DNA from: Neovahlkampfia damariscottae
Lineage: Eukaryota; Heterolobosea; Selenaionea; Neovahlkampfiida; Neovahlkampfiidae
Length of the DNA: 64,000 nucleotides
Assembly (NCBI GenBank): GCA_016618085.1
Contig: JABLTG010000100.1
Coordinates: forward strand, 1-64,000
Direction: 5' to 3'
The position numbers and the translations under genes were made by a program. Below, piece by piece: positions 54,666 through 64,000 of this stretch (positions within the stretch are counted from its first letter, which is position 1; each line of letters opens with the position of its first letter). Below the pieces are notes generated by a model, which had not been told where the DNA came from, did not search any database, and saw only the letters and a list, made by a program, of their open reading frames with translations.

Positions 54666-57600
54666 TTATTTATAATTTTTGAGTTTATTTCTCACTTTTT
54701 CAGGGTTATTTTTAGACGTTGCCTCAAAAAATTCTTCAAAATCATTGTTATCAAAGATCCCGTTCAAAATATTTTTCTTTTGATCTTTTGATAATTCTTC
54801 AATTTCTTTTTTCAAAATTAATCTGTTTTCCAATTTTAATAAATTGCCGTCTTTATCAATTTTGATTTCACCAGACCATTTTTCATCAAAATGATAATTT
54901 TTGTATTCCTTTGAAACTGTTTTAAGATACTTCGATGTTTTTGTTGATAGATTCGAATATTCTCTCAGAATCTTCGAATTTTCTTGATTCGAAATATTGA
55001 ATTCCTTGAGTAAATTCATTGATTGTTTTATCGTCAAATTGATCATCTTCTAACATATGGAACAAAGTCATAGGAATTTCTTTTCCTTTTAGTAAATATT
55101 TCCCAATGTAGCAATTTCTGAAACAATTTTGATTGTTGAATGACATCTTCTGTTACAACAAATGTTGCACCTAAACTCTTCGTCAAAGATTCAACTCTTG
55201 AAGCAGTGTTGACTGTATCTGAAATTACAGTTGCATCAATTCTATTTTCGGCTCCAATGGTTCCAAGCATTACTTCACCAAAATGAATACCAATGCCAAT
55301 TTGAACTGGGGTTGAGTGTTTTCTGCAAGTTTTGTTGAATTCTTTTAAAGTTGATAACATTTCAAAACCACACTTAATTGAATCATCCACATCATATGGA
55401 AATAAAGCCATGATACAATCTCCAAAATTTGTTAATGAATCCATTATTTTTTGAAATAACTGGAGCTAAATAAGATAAAATATTATTAACAAATGAAAAT
55501 GATTCTTCAAGATTCATTTTTTCTGTTAAATCAGTGAAAGAACGAATATCAGAAAATAGAACTGAAATTTTTTTTTGTTGCAGCATCACCTTTTTGGACG
55601 TTTCTGATATCTCCTTTGCTCAATTGTTTTAAAAATTCTTTTGGAAGAAATCTTTCATATGATAAATTCAAGCTGTTCATATCTTCATATAATTTTGCAT
55701 TTTCATAGGAAATAGCCAACTGGGAAGCAATATGGTTTAATATTTGCATTCTTTCTTCGTCAAATATACCTTCCAATGTCTTATTTTCTAAATATATCAA
55801 CCCAAGTAATTTTTTTCCTTTTATTATTGGATGAATGCACAAAGACTTGATTTTATTGAGTTGCAAGTATTCATTATCACAAAACTCCGAATCTGACACG
55901 TTGTTGATCGTAATTGTCTTTTTTAATTTTTTCGAGAATGATGTTAAAAACGAGGAGTACTGATCATCCTCTTTGATCGATTTTGTTGATTCATGAACAA
56001 CAGAAATCTTTCCATGATCAATTAAAACTTCAAGGTACTCTTCTCCTTTTTCATAGAAAAATAATAATCCTCTTTCTGAACCGGTGTTTTCGATAATGAT
56101 TTCCATGACTTTTATGATTAAAGCGGATGTAGTCAATTCAACAGAAAGGGCTAGAGATGATTTAATGATGCTCATCATATCGAATGATTCATTTACATAC
56201 CCTGAGCTGGAATCAAGAACTGAAGTTGATGCCATTATAATTGTTGAATTGAGATTTGAAGCTCTTCTTTTGTAAGAAACATATTTACTGAATCTTCTTT
56301 TTAATCTATCCAGCTGAGCTTTTGCTGATAAGTTAGAGTAAATAGATACAATATCGCTGTAGTACATACCACAAATAGCCTTTGGGAAATTATTTTCTTC
56401 ACAGTACTCAAGCATCAATGATGTAGTAATAATTGATATTGTTTTGAGACCTTGTTTATTTGCTAATTCGATTACTGATTCATATGATGAAATCACTATT
56501 CATTTGTCTTGATGATTCATTGTTGATGATTCATAATTCGTTTTTAATAATTGATATCTTGGTGCCAAATATTCAGGTCCAATTTTGGAAAACAATTCAT
56601 ATTCTGCCAAATAATGTTTTATCTTTTCCAAAAGTGAATCATTTTTCCTGATTTTAAAGAAACGAATCAATAATAAACAATGATAAAGTTTCAATTCGTA
56701 GTAACTCACAAGCCCAGCTTGTGTTTCAATAATTTCAGTTCCTTCTTCTAACATCTTGAATGCTTCTTCATACTCAAATTTGTGAAAATGAAGAAATACT
56801 TTCACAAAGAATCAAACCAGAAATAGCTTTGAATTCTTCAAACTTAGGGATTTGAAATACTGGACTGTAATTTGAAATTCCCATAAAATCCAGCGCTAAA
56901 TGCCGAAAAACTTCACCAGCATCTTGCATATACACATTGTTGATTTCTTTAAACCATTTGATACTTCTTTTTCTATTTGATGCATTGTATTGTTGTAGTT
57001 TTCGCCATTAAGAATATTTGCCAATATTCCGTTGAGAGAGCAATAATTACTACAAATATATTCTCCATTTGTTGATCCGTATTTTATTCCAAAATCACAA
57101 TGATACAATGCTTGTTTTATTTACAACAATTAATGTTCCATTAGCCAAGAAGGATCTCAGTGCAGCTTCATTGAATGATGAATTCACTAATTCTGAAAAC
57201 AGTTTTTCACTTGCAGTAATCAATCCTCGTCCTGAAATTTCTTTAAAGAAAAATGAATAAATCCACCCAGCAGTGGCCAATGACACAGGTGCATTAAACG
57301 ATAAACCTTCCATTAATGACATAAATAATGATATTTCGATAGAAACAAATAATAATAGAGGATTTGTATTTTATGCGATCATGATAATGTCAATAGAGTC
57401 AATCAGTAAGTTTGAAGCAGAATAATCTCTTCATTTTCACATTTTTTGTGGTTCGAAATTTGATTTACTCCGCCAACCATTTCCATTTCATCATTCAACT
57501 TTTTTTTGAATTCTACTACAAATTTCATTGTTCTTCCAACATCATGCAACGGAATATCTTTGGTTAAATCAAACAATCTTAAAATATCTAATAGAAGAAG

Positions 57601-59790
57601 ATACCCTTTGTCAAATTCTGCTGTTAATGAATGCATTTTGATGTAATGAGAATATGTTGTCAATTTATCAATTTTTCCAATTGACTTTTCTAAAAGAAGT
57701 TCATAAGTTTGTTCAGCTTCGTTCAAAAGAACATTTGCATGATAATATTTCGCTAGAATTGAAAATGCTTCATATGCATTTCTATAATCCGAATCCCAAC
57801 AATTATCAGGCAACTTGTCAATTGAAATCTTTGAAAATTTCAAAATACTTTCATTTGAACAATTTTCCTGTGATTTTTTTGAAGCCAACAAATTTAACTT
57901 CAATATTTCTGAATTTTTGAAGTGTGCTTTTGAATTGTTGATATGATTGACAATTTTGAAAATTTTGTTCTCAATTTCTTGCGGATCTTTGTAAAGTTCC
58001 AGCAATCTTGTTGCAATGATAAAATGATTTTATTCTTCTCTTTGTCATCAATCAATTCATAAGAGGCTTCTTGTAGTTTATCGTGGTAAAATTTGTACTC
58101 ATTTGATTTCACTTGTTTCAACCATCCAGTTTCAACAGCTTTCATCAATTGAACATTTAATGATGATGTTGAATTCATCCACTTTAATTCTTCAATAACA
58201 AAACTATTCGAAATACAAGAGGCTTTCTTCAAAAATTCTTGAATTGCTTGAGGTTGTTTCTTCAAATTTTTTACCATAAATTCGATTACATTTGAACTGA
58301 AATTCATCTTTTCCACAGAGTCAATGTCCCATTTCCACATTTCTTTTTCCAAGAATATCAAATTTTCTTCATACAAAGTGTTGATAAATTCTCTTGAGAA
58401 AAATGGATTCCCAGCAGTTTTTTTATGGATAAGTTGACTTAATTCCATATTTCTCTCTTTGGGTGCCAAAAGTGTATCTGAAATCATTTCATTCAAATCA
58501 TCAATATTCAAAGGTCCAAGAACAATATTTTCAATTGATTTGTTTTCATTTATGATCTCCATCAATGGATGAGATGAATTCACTTCATTGTTTCTATAGG
58601 CTCCAATGATCATAATTCCTGGTGGATTTAACTTCAAGATATATTCTAGTAATTGAATTGACGAAGCATCAGCCCATTGTAAATCATCAATTACCAAAAC
58701 TAAAGTACAATCTTTTGTGAAACAATCAAAAAATTTCAAAAATGAATCAAAAATCCTGAATTGAATATCTCTCAAAGTTGTCAACACACTTGCTTGTTTA
58801 GGTTTTCCGATGATAATTTCAAGTTCAGGAACAAACGTTGATAGTACACTTCCAAAATCGTTTTTCAAATCAAGTTTCATTAAAGATGCAATGTTGGTGT
58901 TAATGTCCGATTTGTCGGATAATATTTTTGATATAAGAGATTTGATCACATCTGTAAAGGCTAAATAAGGTGTTAATCTGCTGAACTGTGCAAATTTTAC
59001 GTATCCTAAAGTGAGGTTCATTCCTTGTTTGAACAATTCTTCAATCAATTTTGATTTTCCGATTCCACAAAAACCAGAAACAAAAACATGCCTTTTCTTG
59101 ATTCAATCACTTTTTTAACAATTTAATTTCTTCATTTCTACCATATAACTTGTTTGGAATTTGAAATGGCTTGATATCAAACATACCAAGTTCAAAATCA
59201 TCTGGTATTTTTCTAAGATGTTCTAAAATGAATTCAAATCTTTAACAACTCCAGTACATGAATAATATCGATCTGAAGGGTTTTTTGATGCCATTTTTTG
59301 AATAACATCATTAAGTATTTTTGGAACTCCTGAAATATTAGGCATTTTTTTTGTAATTTGAGAGTGAACAATAGCCAATTTATCACCCAAAAAAGGTTGT
59401 TTGCCAGTGATTAATTCATAAAAAGAAATACCTAATGAATAGATATCACTTCTAAAATCCACATTTTGAGATTTTATTCTTCCAGTAGCTTCTAGTGAAA
59501 TATAAGCATATGTTCCAATTGGTGTTATGCATGAAATAGAAGGTGATTTTCTAGAAACAGCAGAAGCAAGTCCAAAATCAATCAACTTTGTTGTATAGTT
59601 CTTTTGAAAGAGAAAATTTGCAGGTTTAATATCACAATGAATGATGTTTTTAGAGTGAGTAATTTCTAAAGCCTTGGTCATATCAATTGAAAGTTTCAAG
59701 AAATTTTCTGTTGACACTTTTTTTTCTTGTTGAAAGAACTGTTGATAACTTCTTTCTCCTTTTTATAGTTTGCCAAAACTAGACAAGTCG
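54666..59790 (-). pseudogene. Ser/Thr kinase - AAA ATPase - GAF - adenylate/guanylate cyclase pseudogene
   Basis: Collinear pieces of one chimeric signalling protein lie in different frames. The kinase part has HCDIKPANFLF, IDFGLASA and DIYSLGISFYELITGKQPF. Next comes an AAA/NACHT-like ATPase with Walker A (SGFCGIGKSKLIEE) and Walker B (LVLVIDDLQWADA), then a helical TPR-like region, a GAF domain (GSERGLLFFYEKGEEYL) and a class III cyclase (ISVLFSDIRSFTDLTEKMNL and later IGIGIHFGEVMLGTIGAENR). Frame breaks without usable GT-AG introns occur near 59,775, 59,224, 59,115, 59,083, 58,010, 57,410, 57,115, 56,500, 55,575, 55,450, 55,150 and 54,960, plus an in-frame TAA near 57,365. Much of the kinase N-lobe is missing. 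Decay or local assembly indels would explain this. Confidence 0.75.
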
Positions 59791-59860
59791 GACAATTATA
59801 GAAATTTGAATGCCCAAATTAAAAATAAACCAATAAAAACTATTTGAAAACTTGAACGTC

Positions 59861-60984
59861 ATGAGTAATAATTTGATTCCAAATGAAAAAAATATATTAT
59901 TCTTCATGGTAATAGGGTTATGTTCATCATTTTCATCATGCTTATTATGTTTATGCTCCATTAATTGTTTGTGTAACGAATGATTCTTGTTAAATTTTTC
60001 AGTTGCAACTTGTATACCAAAAAAGAAAAGAGAACATGAAAAAAAAGACAAAATAGGAAGAAATACACTTGGAGAAACATTCATTGAACCTTCAAAAATG
60101 GAAAAAAGTGTTTCAAATTTCGGGTATTTGATTCCATTAATTGTCACTTCTGGACAATATATTTATTGGATATTTGTTTCCACTTATATTATGACATTTT
60201 ATTTCTTACAAATAGCTTTCATAGAAAATTGGTCATCTTACTTCACGTACAGATTTATATCTCTGACATCCATTCCGATTTGGCTCTTGTTGTACGTCGT
60301 TTATCTTTTAGAAATTGCTATGCATACTCTCACGGTCAAATGTTGAAAAACATGAAAACCAAAATAGCACTACATCGGGAAATTGATAACTTAAAAGAAG
60401 TGCCTGAAATCATTTTTGAAATGGAATGTTATCACACGGTTACATCTGGCTCCAAGAACAAAACTACAAAAGAAAGTCACAAAAAACCATCACAGAAACA
60501 TTGAAATTCAGCAAAATTATTGATAGATCTGATAGTTTTAATGATATAGATTTTGATTTGGTAGGTATTACTTTCCATAAAACAATTGCTCCAGGAGATG
60601 ACAAAACAAAACAATACATGGATCAACTGAAATCTGATATGATAGAAAATTATAAGAATGTTGATAAGCATTACACTTTTTCTGAAAAAATCAATTATCA
60701 GAATTTTAAGCAATATGCTTTTTTTGTATGATAAAAAACCTCAATTTCTTGGATTTTCTCAATATTTCATTGCAAGCATGTTCTGTTGGTCACTTCCATA
60801 CCGTTTATGGATGGACAAAATATCACATAAATCAACTTTCAATATTCACAAAGTTGTGCATCCAGAAAACCAAAGAGAAGAAATCAAAATTGAAACTTCG
60901 AACATGATATATTCAAATCAAGAAAATGATGAGCAACCTTTGGATCAAGAATTATTCTCAAATGAAAAATACTACTGTAAATAA
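59861..60984 (+). pseudogene. TMEM151-like membrane protein, frameshifted
   Basis: The order of segments matches TMEM151 proteins: two hydrophobic helices (YLIPLIVTSGQYIYWIFVST, IPIWLLLYVVYLLEIA), then EVPEIIFEMECYH with the family's CYH motif, FSKIIDRSDSF, and a late helix with SLPYRLWMDK then IHKVVHPENQ. The pieces are in three frames. Removing one A from the A6 run near 60,485 joins CYH...VTK to TITETLKFSKIIDRSD, and removing one T from the T7 run near 60,720 joins KQYAF to LYDKKPQFLGF. A third break lies near 60,350. The first exon is tentative (ATG at 59861, CCAAT at 59830-59834). It may be a pseudogene or carry homopolymer errors. Confidence 0.5.
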
Positions 60985-61005
60985 AATGTCGAAAAATAAA
61001 AAATA

Positions 61006-61080
61006 TTCTGGAAACCGGGTTCGAACCGGTGTCTTCCGATTCAGAGTCGGACGTACTAATAACCACTATACTATACCAGA
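61006..61080 (-). tRNA. tRNA-Gln(CTG)
   Basis: Reading the minus strand: acceptor TCTGGTA pairs with TTCCAGA except one T-T mismatch at position 6-67. The D arm has AGTGGTTATTAGT. The anticodon arm is TCCGA-CTCTGAA-TCGGA with CTG at 61042-61044. The T arm is ACCGG-TTCGAAC-CCGGT. There is no intron. The mismatch in the acceptor stem is slightly unusual and may matter because the gene sits beside two broken genes. Confidence 0.85.
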
Positions 61081-61161
61081 TCCAAAGGTCTGTAGGAGAA
61101 CTTTAACCATTAAAAACCAAGTTTCTTCGACTTGAGAATTTTTAAAATCATCATCATTTTC

Positions 61162-61169
61162 ATTGGTCA
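61162..61169 (+). promoter_or_regulatory. ATTGGTCA element before the ATE1 gene
   Basis: ATTGGTCA lies 19 bases upstream of the ATG at 61189. It is the reverse-orientation form of the window's CCAAT element. Confidence 0.4.
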
Positions 61170-61188
61170 CAACAATCTGAAGTTGAAG

Positions 61189-64000
61189 ATGAACCCTTCC
61201 ACTAGTCAATCACTACCTCCAGCATGTCTGTTTTTTGGAAAGTACACTTCAAAATGTGGCTACTGTAAAGAATATGATGAGAAAACAAACACTTTCATAA
61301 AGAAAGAAACAAGGTTAAAAAAAGATTAAAAATTTAAACGAATTAGTGTTCAAATTGGCATGAATTTGATTACTTTCACACCTGAAGATTATGAAAAATT
61401 ATACGATAGAGGATGGCAAAGATCAGGTACCTTTGGATACCAACCTCAAAATCAAGAAACTTGTTGTGCTCAATATGGTTCCAAAAAAAAAAGTAAATAT
61501 TAATTCTTCAAAAGGAATTCGTTTAGATACTTCAAAATTAGTTTTAGACAAAAAACAAAAAAAAGTGATGAACAAATGGGAAAAGTTCTTAAGTGGAAAA
61601 GTAGATGCTGAAAAAGAAATTAATGAGAAAAAACAACAAGTATCAAAATTGTATCAAGAAATTACCAAAGATTTGAAAGAATGTATTGATGAAATTTTGA
61701 AAACAGAAGACTCAAAAATTAATTTTAAAATTCATATATCAAGCAAAAAAATCAAAAACGTCTGTGATTTTTCAACCTCTATTGGAATAACTTTAAGTAA
61801 AGTTTTAAAAAAACAAGATGGTAAATATTTTGGAAATTTAATATCAAAAAAATTCCAACAAAAATTTGAAAAATATCATCAAGAATTGGAATCTATTGGT
61901 GTATCTGAAACTGGTCATTTGAACTTTTTATTGAAAAAAAAAGATGAAATCAAGAAAGAAATTAAACTAAAAGATATCCAATTAAAAATATTCCCAACAT
62001 CATTCAAAGAAGAAGAATTTGAATTATACAAAAAATATCAAGTCAAAGTTCATCGTGATAATTTGGACGATTTAACAGAAGAGCAATATAAAAACTTTTT
62101 ATGTGAATCACCATTACAATATGTCAACAATCCTGATTGGAAAGACAGTCCTTTAAATTTAAAATTTGGTTCATTTCATATCCAATACATTGTAAGAAAA
62201 TGAAAAAAAAAACTAAACAGACTATTTTTCACAGTTAGATGGAAATTTGATTGCTGTTTCAGTAGTAGATGTATTGCCTCATGGAATATCTTCAAAATAT
62301 CATTTTTATCATCCAAATTATTCATTTTTATCTCTAGGTGTTTTCTCAGTAATTCAAGAATGTGAAATCGTAAAATTTCATTCAAATTTTACGCCATCAT
62401 TCAAATATTATTATCTTGGTTATTATGTTCATAACAATTCAAAAGTGAATTACAAAGGAAATTATTATCCATCAGAATTATTATGTCCTGTAACATTGAA
62501 TTGGGTACCAATTGAAAAATGTAGAAAATTATTAGATCAAAAGAAATTTTGTCAGTTATTTCCTGAAGATGAAAAATTACCTGAAGAGAAACCTATTGTT
62601 GTTCATCATGGATTTACTTGTGATGTGTGCAGAAAATTCAATTTCACTGGGAATAGATATCATTGTTTGGATAAAGGTACATCTATTTTAATGGCAGATG
62701 GTTCAGAAAAAAATATTGAAGATATTAAATTAAATGACGAAGTACTTGGTCCAGATTCAAAGCCAAGAAAAGTTATTAACTTAACAAATGGAACTGATAT
62801 AATGTACAGAATTACTCAAAAATCAAATAGCAAAAAAGATACAGTGTATGGGCAAACTGAATTCATTTGCAATTCAAGACATTTATTAGTAGTTGAAACC
62901 CCAAGATTTGTTAGTATTGTTAAACAAGTGAAAGAAGTAAGAACTGGAATATTAAAAGAATATGTGGAATATTATAAACTTTCTGAAATTAATGTTGATA
63001 CAAATAGAAAAATTAAAATGGTAAAATTGGTTGTTGCATCATTTTCTCATAAAAAATGGGGTGAAAAAAAAGCAAAAGAACAAGCAATTAAATTTAGGGA
63101 AAATATTATTAAAGAAAATGATGGTGAAAAGATATTTAAATGGTTAATAGAAGCTAGAGATGTAGATCATATTCATCCAAAAGTAAGAAATGCTACATAT
63201 CAAATACATGCACCTATATTAATTGAAAATGACAATTTTAGAAAGAAGTGTAATGAACTTGATGAAAAAAATTTATTCAGTAATGATGAAAATATTAGTA
63301 AAATGGCTTGGTTATTTGGATTATGGATTGGTGATGGAAGTTCAATAGATTCAAGAATAGCAGTGAATATAAAAGATAAAGATGAAATTAAAAGAATTCA
63401 AGATTATTCGAATGATTTAGGATTATGTTCTTCAAAAGAACCTTATCAAACACCATTACAGATTGAAAAAAAAAGTTTAACTGGAACTATAGATATTCAT
63501 TCAAGTAAAATTAGAATGAATAATAATGGTGATGAATCAAAAATTAAACACAAAAAATTGTTCAATACATTCTGGAATTTGATTGAAGCATATGGATTAG
63601 GCAATGAAACCACAAAATTTGTTCCAAATGATTTTCATTTGGAAGAAATTTTTGTCAGAGAATGGTTTTTAGCTGGTTTAATTGATTCAGATGGTTGTGT
63701 TCATCAAGATAAAGTTTATATTACAACGATATATGAGAAAGTTAGCGACGGTGTTGTGAAGATTTCAAAGTCCTTAGGAATTAGAGCTTCAGTCTCATAT
63801 AGAGAAGCATATATTGATAAATGGAAAGTGAACCATAAAAAAGCATATAATGTTACATTATCAATGAGTAGTGCTTTACAAAATATTTTATCAAAATGTT
63901 CAATTACTGGAGAATATGCAAATGATGGTGGATCAAAAAGAAAATATATTTCTCCACCTGAAAAAGTTGAATATTTAAATCAACCTTTTTATTTTAATTG
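61189..64000 (+). CDS. ATE1: arginyl-tRNA-protein transferase (ATE1) fused to a ZZ zinc finger, interrupted by an intein; runs off the right edge
   Basis: Exons 61189..61313, 61347..61477, 61515..62191 and 62235..>64000 (introns 33, 37 and 43 nt). ATE1 moves arginine from Arg-tRNA to N-terminal Asp, Glu or oxidised Cys, marking proteins for the Arg/N-degron pathway. The N-domain has the cysteines thought to bind Fe-S or regulate activity (KCGYCKEY, TCCAQYGIRLDTSKL) plus DRGWQRSGTFGYQP. The C-domain has LYKKYQVKVH, FGSFHIQYILDGNLIAVSVV, LPHGISSKYHFYHPNY and LLCPVTLNWVPIEKC, where ATE1 normally ends. Here it continues about 35 residues into a ZZ-type finger: VVHHGFTCDVCRKFNFTGNR then YH. At the next conserved Cys (residue 455) an intein begins and stays open to the window edge. 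The rest of the finger must lie beyond. Confidence 0.92.
62664..64000 (+). mobile_element. VMA-like intein with LAGLIDADG homing endonuclease, C-terminus outside the window
   Basis: The intein opens with catalytic Cys1 and block A (CLDKGTSILMADGSEKNIED), then LNDEVLGPDSKPRKVI and a TNGTDIMYRI strand. Block B is FICNSRHLLVVETPRF with its histidine. A DNA-recognition/Hint insertion includes WLIEARDVDHI and VRNATYQIHAPILIENDNF, very close to the yeast VMA1 intein (PI-SceI). Two endonuclease motifs are intact with their acidic residues: WLFGLWIGDGS near 63,310-63,340 and FLAGLIDSDGC near 63,670-63,700. About 445 residues are visible. By comparison with PI-SceI, some 20-40 residues, including the terminal His-Asn and the +1 Cys/Ser/Thr, lie beyond position 64000. 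Both splicing and homing therefore look functional as far as can be seen. Confidence 0.9.

Noticed and set aside
54666-60984. Non-standard genetic code or programmed frameshifting to explain the broken signalling genes
   Set aside because: All other genes use TAA, TAG and TGA as stops and are read without shifts. The breaks have no common slippery sequence and occur in both directions.
60884-61135. Short frames on both strands over the tRNA-Gln gene
   Set aside because: They overlap a well-folded tRNA and show no protein similarity.
62664-64000. Hedgehog/Hog-type Hint domain as the alternative to an intein
   Set aside because: Two LAGLIDADG motifs, VMA-like recognition segments and insertion inside a zinc finger fit an intein; Hog domains lack the endonuclease and sit at C-termini of secreted proteins.

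Overview
The window is nuclear DNA of an AT-rich, gene-dense, free-living unicellular eukaryote. Genes lie on both strands, mostly 50-250 bases apart. They use the standard genetic code and are cut by GT-AG introns of only about 27-49 nt. House-keeping genes are typically eukaryotic: AAGAB/p34, DcpS, UTP4, DDX60, UFM1, ATE1, Furry, a mitochondrial carrier and a peroxisomal thiolase. Lineage-flavoured families are C2+LamG, DUF4246, CotH, AIG1 GTPases, kinase-AAA-GAF-cyclase and kelch-BTB. The P450 and SKL-tagged thiolase fit an oxygen-using cell. The family mix recalls heteroloboseans or other amoeboid protists, but the sequence does not settle the lineage.

Layout: 0-2 kb holds the edge of an IS607-like recombinase gene (minus) and two unknown genes. 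2-12 kb: AAGAB-like gene, TM2-like protein, RhoGAP with a proline-rich tail, DcpS, UTP4 and an LZTR1-like kelch-double-BTB gene. 12.5-21.3 kb: tRNA-Asp with an intron, cytochrome P450, DDX60-type helicase, thiolase. 21-27 kb: coiled-coil RUN protein, two AIG1 GTPases (one with a spurious assembly gap), SLC25 carrier, unknown gene, UFM1. 27.5-33.8 kb: vitellogenin-like secreted protein, phosphoribosyltransferase, secreted VWD protein. 33.8-42.1 kb: four C2-LamG paralogues interrupted by a degenerate oxygenase-fold gene and an EGF/CotH remnant. 42-46 kb: unknown gene, DUF4246 gene, two small secreted proteins. 46-53.5 kb: Furry/Tao3-like HEAT protein. 53.6-61.1 kb: a kelch gene, a multiply frameshifted kinase-AAA-GAF-cyclase gene, a frameshifted TMEM151-like gene, tRNA-Gln. 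61.2-64 kb: an arginyltransferase.

The main result is at the right edge. The arginyl-tRNA-protein transferase (ATE1) continues in frame into a ZZ-type zinc finger. A VMA-like intein with two intact LAGLIDADG motifs interrupts that finger exactly at a conserved cysteine, and the open frame runs off the window. ZZ domains are known readers of N-terminal arginine, so writer and reader of the Arg/N-degron signal appear to be joined in one polypeptide that must be made whole by protein splicing.

Other broad signals: a CCAATCA/TGATTGG element sits within about 80 bases of nearly every start codon. UFM1 has an intron inside its ATG. The thiolase and the carrier contain 13-nt and 11-nt microexons. 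Exon models below were built by hand from reading frame, splice signals and family conservation. In every intact model the coding length is a multiple of three.
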